64,000 nt of DNA. Origin: Parabacteroides timonensis (GTDB lineage: Bacteria; Bacteroidota; Bacteroidia; Bacteroidales; Tannerellaceae). Under the pieces are notes generated by a model. That model saw only the letters and a program-made list of their open reading frames with translations, was not told where the DNA came from and made no database searches. Both the position numbers and the translations under genes were made by a program. The DNA is taken from positions 62,001 to 126,000 of the forward strand of contig NZ_LT669941.1 in assembly GCF_900128505.1 (NCBI RefSeq). Reading direction: 5' to 3'. Numbering within the stretch: the first letter of the stretch is position 1; every line of letters starts with the position of its first letter. Positions 9,491 through 17,419 of the stretch are shown here, piece after piece.

Positions 9491-11035
9491 TCATATCTGT
9501 AATACTAGAATAAAACGGCATCCTTTCTTATAATCCATATCGATAGACAGGTTTCCGTTCAACTTATTAGCGATCAGGGAGCAGATAGGCAAACCTAATC
9601 CGTCACCTTCGGCCAAATCCTTGACTTCGCTGAACGGTTTGAAGATATTTTCTTTTTGTTCGTTAGGAATACCGGTTCCATTATCTGTTACGATAATATG
9701 GCACAGATGGGCTCCTTTTCTTTTGAATTCCAGCCATATTTTACCGGAAGTGGTATATTGAGCTGCATTGTTTAATAAATGTAATAAAATACGTTCTAAT
9801 TGTTCCGCATTTGTTTTTACTTCCAGTTGCGGTGCGTCTACGATGACTTCTACATCGGGGTGTATTTTATCCTTTACTTTATCCATTGTTTTCTTGCAGA
9901 AGGTACCCACATTGAATGATTGTGTTTCGTAGGGTTCCAGCAAAGAGCTTTCCAATGAAGACAGTTCCTGTATATTAATACTGAACTGTTTTAGTGCATC
10001 TACTCGTGCCTGGATAGATTCGGCGTGTTGCGGAGCTGTTGTTCGTAATTCGCCGGCTGATATATCGAGTTTATCGAGCGTAGGCTTCATCTGTTCCGAT
10101 ATACTTTGTATAAACAATGCTTGTTGTTCGCTATGTTCGTTGGTTGTCTGGATAATACCTTTCAGTTTCTTGTTGAGAACGATGAAACGCAGTAGCAGGA
10201 ATGCAACGAAAAGTAATGCAGCGATAAGGATTACAACCAATGTACAAAGACCGACTATCATATATTGCTTGCCGGATAGTTTATCGTCTTTTTCCTGGAT
10301 AGTTTGCAAACTGTCATCGTATTTGAGTTGTAATGCTCCTAATTCATCCTGTGCATTTAATGCTTTAACAGAATCTGTCCAGACGATATATTTTTCGTAG
10401 GTACGTTCCATCAATGGAGCATTGTTTGCTGTGCGGGCAATTGTGATCAGATTTCTATAGCAGTCACTTACCTTGTCGTATTCCTTTTTATCTTTATACT
10501 GGTTAATCAGTTTGCGGAAAGATGCGTCTCCCTGTTCATCCTGTCCAAAAGTATAATAATAATTGGTCTGAGTGTATAACAGGTCATCGGACAGTTTACT
10601 GCTTCCGGCCTGACTGGCCAGATTATCCAACGTATTAAGTTGAAGTTGAGCCTGGGCGGCATTCTTCAGCTTTATGTACATTTGTAATCGCTCTTTTGTT
10701 AATTGGAAACGTTGGTCATAGAATGTTTTCTGTGCTTTATCTTCCTCGGTTAATAGATATTGAGTCATTTGGCGGCAAAGGTCGAATGCCTCCTGATAAT
10801 AGTTCTCACGATAATAAAGATATGTTGCTTTAGTCCCACAATCAATGGCTTGTGTGTAATCCCCTTCATTGGAAAAGGCTTTGTAGGCTTGAAGGAAAAG
10901 GTAACGGGCTTTAGTGTAGTCTTTCTGTTCCAGGCTACTTTGTGCCTGTTTCATTAGATCATTGGCTCTGTTTTCTGCCTTGAGGGTTGTGCAGAAACAG
11001 AGAACAAGAGTGATGATAAAATACATGATTCTCAT
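9491..11035 (-). CDS. TPR-containing membrane sensor with histidine-kinase ATPase domain but no phosphoacceptor histidine
   Basis: From the ATG at 11035 the protein has 514 residues. Parts, in order: signal peptide (MRIMYFIITLVLCFCTTLKA), a helical TPR-like periplasmic region to about residue 250, a membrane helix at about 258-287, a HisKA-like helix, and a HATPase_c domain. The ATPase has an N box (LLHLLNNAAQY), G1 (VTDNGTGIP) and G2 (GDGLGLPIC). In the HisKA-like helix the usual SHE reads SISEQMKPTL, so Glu314 replaces His. A start at 11083 is possible but lies upstream of the promoter box at 11057-11064, so 11035 is preferred. No response regulator is adjacent. Its role is unknown: a pseudokinase sensor, or a kinase with a different acceptor. 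Confidence 0.8.
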   Translation of the reverse strand: MRIMYFIITLVLCFCTTLKAENRANDLMKQAQSSLEQKDYTKARYLFLQAYKAFSNEGDYTQAIDCGTKATYLYYRENYYQEAFDLCRQMTQYLLTEEDKAQKTFYDQRFQLTKERLQMYIKLKNAAQAQLQLNTLDNLASQAGSSKLSDDLLYTQTNYYYTFGQDEQGDASFRKLINQYKDKKEYDKVSDCYRNLITIARTANNAPLMERTYEKYIVWTDSVKALNAQDELGALQLKYDDSLQTIQEKDDKLSGKQYMIVGLCTLVVILIAALLFVAFLLLRFIVLNKKLKGIIQTTNEHSEQQALFIQSISEQMKPTLDKLDISAGELRTTAPQHAESIQARVDALKQFSINIQELSSLESSLLEPYETQSFNVGTFCKKTMDKVKDKIHPDVEVIVDAPQLEVKTNAEQLERILLHLLNNAAQYTTSGKIWLEFKRKGAHLCHIIVTDNGTGIPNEQKENIFKPFSEVKDLAEGDGLGLPICSLIANKLNGNLSIDMDYKKGCRFILVLQI

Positions 11036-11056
11036 AACTTCAAATTTAATTTTAAG

Positions 11057-11064
11057 CAAATATA
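11057..11064 (-). promoter_or_regulatory. -7 promoter box of the TPR sensor gene
   Basis: On the minus strand this reads TATATTTG, with a TTTG at 11084-11081 upstream (19 nt spacer is usual; here it is 16). It lies 22 bp before the ATG at 11035 and supports that start. Confidence 0.5.
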
Positions 11065-11135
11065 TGTATTTATTCAAAATCAAAGCATGAAGTTCTACCG
11101 AAAAATTTAATGAATGTATCTTTTATTTGTTGGAA

Positions 11136-11591
11136 TTATGTTTTTATTTCTATTTCATATATCCGTGATTCGTCTTCCCAGGGATGGTATCCTTGTCCTA
11201 TATATTTGAATCCCAGCTTTTCATAGAAGCCTATATGTTCGGTGCTGAGGTATAATTTGTTGAAACCAGCTTTAACCGTATCTTCTTTGGCTTTCTCCAA
11301 TAAAAGGCTGCTGTAAAAATTTCCTCGTTGAGTTTCGTCTATATACACAGCGCAAACCCATGGATACAAGTCCATCCGGCTGATAAAATCGTTCGTGATC
11401 AGTCCAGCACAGCCGATGATCTGATCATCTTTCTCCAACAAATACCACTGTGGAAAAGAACTCGGAGAATCTATACAATGATTAATACTATCCTCATACA
11501 TGACGGGATATACAGAAGGCCATTTACTTTGCAGATAGTTGATCGCTATGTCTTTGTAAGCCGGATTTTCTTTTACAGATATAATTTTCAT
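11136..11591 (-). CDS. GNAT family N-acetyltransferase
   Basis: From the ATG at 11591 (MKIISVKENPAYKD) the protein has 151 residues, the usual length of a single GNAT domain. YLLEKDDQIIGCAGL forms the central strands, VYIDETQRGNFYSSLLLEKA is the acetyl-CoA-binding loop and helix, and STEHIGFYEKLGFKYIGQG is the C-terminal signature. An upstream in-frame ATG at 11648 would overlap the MBL gene by 47 bp and adds residues that do not look like the family. It begins 10 bp after the MBL-fold gene stops, so the two are likely one transcript. The substrate is unknown. Confidence 0.8.
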   Translation of the reverse strand: MKIISVKENPAYKDIAINYLQSKWPSVYPVMYEDSINHCIDSPSSFPQWYLLEKDDQIIGCAGLITNDFISRMDLYPWVCAVYIDETQRGNFYSSLLLEKAKEDTVKAGFNKLYLSTEHIGFYEKLGFKYIGQGYHPWEDESRIYEIEIKT

Positions 11592-11601
11592 GAGGTTGTA
11601 T

Positions 11602-12492
11602 TTAGTGGGGTGAATGAATGCTTTTCCATTGAAGCATATTGTACTCAAAACTGACGGATAATTTGCCCAGATCTTTGAGCCAGGAAAGATAGGAGCGGAT
11701 CGTGCTGCCTACCAGTACGTATTGTTCAAAGTTCATCGATAATCCGTATTTGTCGAAAAGCATCTGAAGAATGTTTTCGCTATTTTGAGGGGTGGAGCAG
11801 ATTTCGAGCAAGGTGTCGGCTATCTCGTAAATCTTATTCCGGTTGACAGATACCAGCTCTTTTATGTCAGTTGTCATTTCTGCATGCGAAGGAATAAATC
11901 GTGCAGCCTGCATCTTTTCAACAAAATCCAGTGTTTCCAGGTAACGGGCAACATCGTAAATGAAAGAGACCTGGTATTTATTCAGAGTTGATTCACTACT
12001 GATGCAATCTGCCAGGAAAACGGTATCATCAGGAGTACGAAAACCTACCATATCAAAAAAATGGCCGGGTAGGGGAATGATCTCCAGTTCACGGGGGAAA
12101 TCCTTATCAGTGAAAGGCAACGTCCGGCTTTCTTTCGCTAACAGGAATTTACTCCGTAACTCTTTACAGGGATATCCACCATATAAGAATGACGGTTCCA
12201 ATATGGGATACTGTGTGAAAGCAGCTTCTATCCCGTTTGCAAAAACCGGACAGTCGATTTGTGCTTGTAAATAGGCATTTCCTCCAATATGATCTGCATT
12301 GGAATGGGTATTGATAATCCCTTTTATTTTCCAGTTTTGTGCAGCAGCAATCTTAATGATTTTCTTGACCGCTTCTTTATCGTTTCCGCTATCGATCAGA
12401 TAAATATCCGTATCGTTTTGCCGATAGATACCGATCTTTGCCGGTGAGTTTATATAGTAGCTTTGTTCTCCTGCTTGTTGAAGTTCATACAT
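11602..12492 (-). CDS. MBL-fold metallo-hydrolase with altered metal motif
   Basis: A 296-residue cytoplasmic protein with the metallo-beta-lactamase fold. The strand DIYLIDSGND leads in, the metal motif is NTHSNADHIGGN (residues 61-72), followed by PLPGHFFDMVGF, FLADCISS and FIPSHAEM, which carry the later His/Asp ligands. The canonical HxHxDH reads H63-S-N65-A-D67-H68, so the second histidine is Asn. The other ligands look intact, so it may bind metal in a different way. The C-terminal 80 residues are helical. The substrate is unknown. It is the first gene of a two-gene unit with the GNAT. Confidence 0.8.
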   Translation of the reverse strand: MYELQQAGEQSYYINSPAKIGIYRQNDTDIYLIDSGNDKEAVKKIIKIAAAQNWKIKGIINTHSNADHIGGNAYLQAQIDCPVFANGIEAAFTQYPILEPSFLYGGYPCKELRSKFLLAKESRTLPFTDKDFPRELEIIPLPGHFFDMVGFRTPDDTVFLADCISSESTLNKYQVSFIYDVARYLETLDFVEKMQAARFIPSHAEMTTDIKELVSVNRNKIYEIADTLLEICSTPQNSENILQMLFDKYGLSMNFEQYVLVGSTIRSYLSWLKDLGKLSVSFEYNMLQWKSIHSPH

Positions 12493-12521
12493 AGCTTTTG
12501 ATTTATATTGTAATGATTGCT

Positions 12522-12529
12522 CAAATATA
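12522..12529 (-). promoter_or_regulatory. -7 promoter box of the MBL-fold gene
   Basis: The minus strand reads TATATTTG, 30 bp before the start at 12492. The -33 element is not clear. Confidence 0.5.
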
Positions 12530-12623
12530 CTATATATTCTATATAATGTGATTATCTGCGAGAATCTTAAATTTTATTCTTAAGGAAATACAAAGATACT
12601 CTATTATAGAATTGAATTTTTCG

Positions 12624-12631
12624 TATATTTG
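12624..12631 (+). promoter_or_regulatory. -7 promoter box of the DUF169 gene
   Basis: TATATTTG on the plus strand, 24 bp before the ATG at 12656. An in-frame TTG at 12629 falls inside this box, which argues against the longer reading. Confidence 0.55.
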
Positions 12632-12655
12632 ACAAAACCAATAAATAATCAGATC

Positions 12656-13363
12656 ATGGACATAAATGTATTTCTCAATAATTATCGTGAAGCATTTGGT
12701 GAAAAAGTGGATCTTCCAATCGTCTTTTGGTATTCAGAGCAATCGGTAAACTTTGTTGATAAAATCGGAGGATGTTTATTCAAATGTATGAAGGATGTCA
12801 GGGATGGGCAAACGGTTACTTTGAGTGTGGAAAATATCGGTTGTGGCGGTGGAAAATTTTATACTGGTTTTACAGAGATGCCCGAACGGATTCCCGGATT
12901 TGTGTCTTTAAAAGAAAAATACAAACAAACCCCTGAAGGCGTTTCTGAGTTTTTGGAGGAATTGCAAGTTCCGAGAGCAAAGATGGATTATCTGAACTTT
13001 ACCCGAATGGATAAAGTAGAGAATTTCGATAATCTCGAAGGAATTCTGTTTCTGGCAACACCCGATATGCTTTCCGGCCTAGCTACCTGGGCGTTTTTCG
13101 ATAATAATTCACAGGATGCCGTTACTTCTTTATTTGGCTCCGGTTGTTGCTCTGTAGTCACACAAGCCGTTATTGAGAATGCGAGAGGGGGAAAGCGCAC
13201 TTTTATCGGATTCTTCGATCCTTCCGTACGTCCTTATTTTGAACCGGATATTTTAAGTTTTATGATACCTATGTCACGTTTCAGGGAAATGTACGATACA
13301 ATGCGGAGTAGCTGTTTGTTTGATACGCATGCCTGGGGAAAGGTAAAAGCCAGGATGGAATAA
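12656..13363 (+). CDS. DUF169 family protein
   Basis: From the ATG at 12656 (MDINVFLNNYREAFGE) the protein has 235 residues. The pattern of a conserved cysteine/glycine segment (ENIGCGGGKFYTGF), a central ATPDMLSGL, GSGCCSVVTQAV, and an ending FEPDILSFMIPMSRF matches DUF169 proteins. These are soluble, probably cytoplasmic, of unknown function, and found in many anaerobes. The conserved cysteines (in NIGCGGG and GSGCCS) suggest binding of a cofactor or metal, but this is inference. It has its own promoter, and the helicase downstream is served by a separate -7 box. Confidence 0.75.
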   Translation: MDINVFLNNYREAFGEKVDLPIVFWYSEQSVNFVDKIGGCLFKCMKDVRDGQTVTLSVENIGCGGGKFYTGFTEMPERIPGFVSLKEKYKQTPEGVSEFLEELQVPRAKMDYLNFTRMDKVENFDNLEGILFLATPDMLSGLATWAFFDNNSQDAVTSLFGSGCCSVVTQAVIENARGGKRTFIGFFDPSVRPYFEPDILSFMIPMSRFREMYDTMRSSCLFDTHAWGKVKARME

Positions 13364-13415
13364 AGAAATTTTGATATTGTATAAACCTCTATGCATTGTA
13401 TTTAAAATGATTTAG

Positions 13416-13423
13416 TAATTTTG
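13416..13423 (+). promoter_or_regulatory. -7 promoter box of the SF1 helicase gene
   Basis: TAATTTTG fits TAnnTTTG and lies 35 bp before the ATG at 13459. Confidence 0.45.
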
Positions 13424-13458
13424 TTGGTGGTTAATTGAAACAGCTAACAAATAATACA

Positions 13459-16400
13459 ATGCCAGATTATAAACATATACTTTCCTGTTGGCACAAACTG
13501 GAACATTTTTCTCCGGCTCTTCTTCCGAAAGATAATAGTGTAAAACGTTTGGGGGAGGAGCTTCCATGGATGCGTCCATTGGAAGCAAAAGATCCGAGAA
13601 AGACGATTCAATACACTATTTATCTGGGTGTCTTTTCTCTGACATCTGTTTCCGATTTTGTAAAAGAATTCTTTAAGGATGAAAGCGTCAATCCGAATCC
13701 GGTTAATGCCAAGGTTTGTTATGCTTCTATTAAACTGGATTGTCAGGGTATATACATACAAAATACATTTGGTCTTTCTACGATGCCTTGGGCATTGAAA
13801 CAGTTGGAAGAAGATAAGGTGGAAACCGATACCTGGTCGGAGGATTTTAATCAGTTAAAATCTAATCTGTTTGAGCAATTAACCGAGAACCGGAAAGAAC
13901 TGGCTGAAGACTTTCTGAGTTATTTGTCAGATACCCAGACACTCGAAAATCTACAAGAAATTCAATCATTAATCATGCGGAAACTGAAGTGGAGTACTTC
14001 TCCTGAAACGGATATATACATTCGTACAGAAGAAGTTTTCAAGAAAAATAACCCTTCAGATCCGGATGAATCGAATGCTGATATATTGAACAGTTTCTAT
14101 ATCGACGATTTGGAGCGGATAATTGCTTCTTATGAAAAAGAAGGTTATAATACAGCATTTAAGAATTATTTGAGTGCCTGTTTGAATGAAGATTTCGCTC
14201 ATTCGGACCTATCCCTGCATCCTGAGATTCTGAAAGAAAGTCTGATTCCGGAAAATTACCCGGATGGTTGTTGGCCGTCTCCTTATGGGGCAAGTTTGAT
14301 GCAACAGTTTGCTGTAAATACTGTCAGTAAAGAGTTGGCCGGTGAGAAACAAGAGGGACTATTTTCTGTAAACGGACCTCCCGGTACAGGAAAGACAACC
14401 TTGCTAAGGGATATTATTGCTGCAATTCTGGTGAAGCGTGCTAAAAAGATGGTTGGTTTTACTGATCCGGCAAAGGCTTTCCGTAAAATAGGTGAGGTAC
14501 AGGTCAGTGATAAATATACTCCGTTTATTTATGCACCGGATCCTTCCATCAGTGATGGAGGTATTGTTGTTGCTTCTTCGAATAATGGAGCGGTAGAAAA
14601 TATCTCAAAAGAACTACCCTTAAAAGGAGAAGTAAAAGGTTATTCTGATCAGGTTGGATATTTCCGGCAGGTTAGTGAGGAATGTCTGGATGAACAATAT
14701 TGGGGAATAATCGCTGCTGTATTAGGAAATAAAGAAAATCAACGAAAACTGATCGGTAGCATCTGGAATGGGAATTCGGAGAAGGAAACCTATACGCTAA
14801 AGCAACAGTTAGCCGATTATAAACCCACAGAAGAAGAATGGTTAAATGTTGTATCGTCTTTTAAAAAGAAGCTCCATGAAGTCGGGGAAGAGAAATCCCG
14901 TCTGACCGGTTTTATGAAAGATGAGGAAAACAGAGAGAAGATTCGGATTCAGTGTGAAGATGCAGAGAACCGTTTGACTTTTGATAAGGAAGAATTGAAT
15001 AAACGGGAAAATGCATCTGCTCTGTTGTCTGCTGAAATAGAAGAGGGTATGCGAAGAAGGGATGAAATAAAGAGTGAAATGCAACTGTTGCAGTCTACTC
15101 GTCCCGGATTTTTTACATATTGGTTCAGCAAGGAAGTACGAACTCAATATAAAAAGGCTGTGGCTTCTGTTTTGTCGGAATACAATAGGCAGACAGAGAC
15201 TATTGCAGAACAGAAAGCCCGGTTACAGGCGCTTTATTCAGAAATAGAGAAGCTGAAAAAGAGACAGGAGAAGAGTAAAAAGGATTATGATAAAGTAAAT
15301 GCATTATATACTCGGCTGGTGGATTCTACAGAAAAAACTCGTCAAGAGTTAAAAGGAGCCTATGCTGATGCTGAGTTTTGGAAACAAATCGAATCGAAGG
15401 AAACACAAGAAACCTCTCCCTGGTATTCTCAGAAACTGAAGCAGTTGCAATCCGAATTGTTCATCGAAGCGATGAAGGTGAACGAACTGTTTATACTCCG
15501 GGCAAATGCAACATCGAGTCGGATAAAAACGACATTGGATGGTTTCTTCAATTACCTGAAAACGGGTGGCGACCTTACCGAGAAGGAGATACAGGCGATG
15601 TGGAATACGTTTTGGTTGGTTGTTCCTGTCGTCTCTTCCACCTTTGCATCTATCCAGCGTATGTTCAGTACGTTGGGTGCGGCTTCTATTCCGTGGTTAT
15701 TTGTAGATGAGGCTGGACAGGCCGTTCCACAGGCGGCTGCCGGGGCTATCTGGCGTTCGAAACGGGCCGTTATTGTAGGTGACCCTTTCCAGATAGAGCC
15801 TGTCGTAACGATACCGGAGCAGATCATCAATAATTTTAGTCGTTATTTTGGACTGGATAAGACGCAGATACATACTTCACTTTCCGTTCAGTCGATGGCT
15901 GACCGGGCGAATCCGTATGGCTGGATTACTAATGATACCTGGACCGGTTCACCTTTACGGGTTCACCGCCGTTGTATCGATCCGATGTTTTCCATTGCTA
16001 ATGAGATCGCATATAATAATATGATGTATAATTCGACTCTGGGAGGTTCGTCTGGTTTGATTATGCAGAACGGATTTGTACAGGTTGAGGGTCAGGTGTG
16101 TGGTCGTCATTATGTACCGGAGCAAGGAACTGTCATCAAACTAATGATTATGGATGAGATCCGTCAATTACAGGATTTACCTGATTTGTTTATCATCTCT
16201 CCATTTTCGGAAATACCATCTGTCCTGAAAAAAGAATTGCGTCAACCGATAAAGCAAGCACTTGCCCCCTTTAAACCGATCGGAGATGATGAACTAAAGA
16301 AATGGCTGGATGCTCATATCGGAACGGTCCATACTTTCCAGGGAAAACAGGCTGCAGGTGTCATTTTATGTCTAGGACTTGATGAAAAGACAAAAGGCGC

Positions 16401-16539
16401 TGCTGCCTGGGCTTCATCCAAACCCAATTTGCTGAATGTGGCTTTGACACGTGCTAAATTACGGTTTGTAGCCGTAGGTGATGGAAAGGTTTGGTTGGGA
16501 CAACCTTATTTTTGTAAATTGAAGGGATTGAGTGTTTGA
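13459..16539 (+). CDS. Large SF1 (Upf1-like) helicase/ATPase with a coiled-coil insertion
   Basis: From the ATG at 13459 the protein has 1026 residues. A long N-terminal region without a recognised domain is followed by Walker A GPPGTGKTT (about residue 306). A charged, coiled-coil-like insertion fills about 450-660 (many E/K/R/Q). Then come Walker B with WLFVDEAGQA (about 750), GDPFQIEPVV, and the C-terminal helicase motifs IGTVHTFQGKQA (about 957) and LLNVALTRAK (about 992). The AAA_11/AAA_12 arrangement is that of Upf1-type SF1 helicases on RNA or DNA. A TTG at 13435 is a possible longer start. Similar proteins occur alone or in defence regions, but nothing here proves that role. It converges on the SLATT gene. 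Confidence 0.8.
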   Translation: MPDYKHILSCWHKLEHFSPALLPKDNSVKRLGEELPWMRPLEAKDPRKTIQYTIYLGVFSLTSVSDFVKEFFKDESVNPNPVNAKVCYASIKLDCQGIYIQNTFGLSTMPWALKQLEEDKVETDTWSEDFNQLKSNLFEQLTENRKELAEDFLSYLSDTQTLENLQEIQSLIMRKLKWSTSPETDIYIRTEEVFKKNNPSDPDESNADILNSFYIDDLERIIASYEKEGYNTAFKNYLSACLNEDFAHSDLSLHPEILKESLIPENYPDGCWPSPYGASLMQQFAVNTVSKELAGEKQEGLFSVNGPPGTGKTTLLRDIIAAILVKRAKKMVGFTDPAKAFRKIGEVQVSDKYTPFIYAPDPSISDGGIVVASSNNGAVENISKELPLKGEVKGYSDQVGYFRQVSEECLDEQYWGIIAAVLGNKENQRKLIGSIWNGNSEKETYTLKQQLADYKPTEEEWLNVVSSFKKKLHEVGEEKSRLTGFMKDEENREKIRIQCEDAENRLTFDKEELNKRENASALLSAEIEEGMRRRDEIKSEMQLLQSTRPGFFTYWFSKEVRTQYKKAVASVLSEYNRQTETIAEQKARLQALYSEIEKLKKRQEKSKKDYDKVNALYTRLVDSTEKTRQELKGAYADAEFWKQIESKETQETSPWYSQKLKQLQSELFIEAMKVNELFILRANATSSRIKTTLDGFFNYLKTGGDLTEKEIQAMWNTFWLVVPVVSSTFASIQRMFSTLGAASIPWLFVDEAGQAVPQAAAGAIWRSKRAVIVGDPFQIEPVVTIPEQIINNFSRYFGLDKTQIHTSLSVQSMADRANPYGWITNDTWTGSPLRVHRRCIDPMFSIANEIAYNNMMYNSTLGGSSGLIMQNGFVQVEGQVCGRHYVPEQGTVIKLMIMDEIRQLQDLPDLFIISPFSEIPSVLKKELRQPIKQALAPFKPIGDDELKKWLDAHIGTVHTFQGKQAAGVILCLGLDEKTKGAAAWASSKPNLLNVALTRAKLRFVAVGDGKVWLGQPYFCKLKGLSV

Positions 16540-16599
16540 TTGTAGCAATTGTTTTTTATATTATAATAGTAAATGATTGAGAATTTGATATATATTGCT

Positions 16600-17229
16600 T
16601 TAAAAAAGGCAATATTGCTTCTCTTTGTAAATATTTATGATTATGCATATTGTAATATAGAGCAGAGGTAATCCATAGACACAGAAATAATATACAAATT
16701 GTACAAGGAAGAAATATCTTGTCTTTGTTAGAAATGTTTGGTATTTTGATAATTTGAAATAAGCTGTTTTTTCTATTTTGAACATGTCTAAATCTATGGG
16801 TAGATGATTGTCATAACGCATTAATATTTGTTCATACTCATTTGCTATTTGTTCAATTAATTCAGGCACAATATTGTTATTCATCTTGTTAAAACGTAAT
16901 TTGTTATATAAGCTAGAAATTTCTAATGCACAGGTATGATAATTTCTTGAATGGACTGAAAAATTTTTTGCATAAGCAAATTGACTAAATACGAGAATTA
17001 TAATTGATAGTGCGATAGATAGAAAAGAAGCACAATTGTCTGGTAATGTGAAGAAAGGAATTTTACATATATTTAGAACACTAAAAATAATTAGATAAGA
17101 AGAAATCCAACCTACAATTCTTGTATATCTTGTATCTGCTTCTTCACATCTTGTACTAGCCTTAAAACGAGCACCTTTTGTGACCCATAATTTGTAATTT
17201 AATTCAACTGCAAAATTATTATCATTCAA
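16600..17229 (-). CDS. SLATT-type two-helix membrane protein
   Basis: A 209-residue AT-rich gene. The N-terminal part ELNYKLWVTKGARFKAS followed by two close membrane helices (SSYLIIFSVLNICK and a second hydrophobic segment around residues 68-85), then a long soluble helical part and another hydrophobic stretch near the C terminus (FVYYFCVYGLPLLYITICII). This fits SLATT proteins, predicted membrane effectors that often occur with nucleotide-signal or reverse-transcriptase defence genes; no such partner is next to it. Its frame has no ATG: it can start only at TTG 17229, or be reached by a shift from the short ORF that ends in a run of eight T. Assignment to a SLATT subfamily is not possible by eye. 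Confidence 0.65.
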   Translation of the reverse strand: MNDNNFAVELNYKLWVTKGARFKASTRCEEADTRYTRIVGWISSYLIIFSVLNICKIPFFTLPDNCASFLSIALSIIILVFSQFAYAKNFSVHSRNYHTCALEISSLYNKLRFNKMNNNIVPELIEQIANEYEQILMRYDNHLPIDLDMFKIEKTAYFKLSKYQTFLTKTRYFFLVQFVYYFCVYGLPLLYITICIIINIYKEKQYCLF

Positions 17230-17339
17230 AAAAAACGACGAGTCTCATCTTTAAAATGATAAATGCGGCGAAAAAGCGGATCATAATCTTTTCCAACTTC
17301 TTTTTGCATTTCTGCCAAAGTCATTGTATCGGTAAGCAT
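17226..17339 (-). CDS. Short ORF overlapping the SLATT start across a T8 run
   Basis: A 37-codon ORF begins at ATG 17339 (a second ATG is at 17324, giving MTLAEMQKEVGKDYDPL) and ends at TGA 17228-17226, which overlaps the SLATT TTG by 3 bp. The last codons are in a run of eight T residues (17235-17228). A one-base change or slip in that run would join it to the SLATT frame. It could be the true N terminus of SLATT, a translational coupler, or the start of a lost gene. I do not recognise it. Confidence 0.45.
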   Translation of the reverse strand: MLTDTMTLAEMQKEVGKDYDPLFRRIYHFKDETRRFF

Positions 17340-17370
17340 AAATGTATTGTTTAAGTTAACACTGCGTACA

Positions 17371-17404
17371 CAAATGTAATAATAAACATTGATTAATATT
17401 CAAA
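17371..17404 (-). promoter_or_regulatory. Promoter of the short ORF/SLATT unit
   Basis: On the minus strand TACATTTG (17378-17371) is a -7 box and TTTG (17404-17401) a -33 box, with a 22-nt spacer. It sits 32 bp before the ATG of the short ORF, so both reading frames would be on one transcript. Confidence 0.55.
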
Positions 17405-17419
17405 GTCTGAGGTGTATTT

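Noticed and set aside
13435..13458. TTG start of the SF1 helicase
   Set aside because: The ATG at 13459 gives a better distance from the -7 box and the added eight residues carry no motif.
16592..16615. A 10-bp AT-rich hairpin between the helicase and SLATT genes
   Set aside because: It overlaps the SLATT stop and has no T tract on either side, so a terminator call is not justified.
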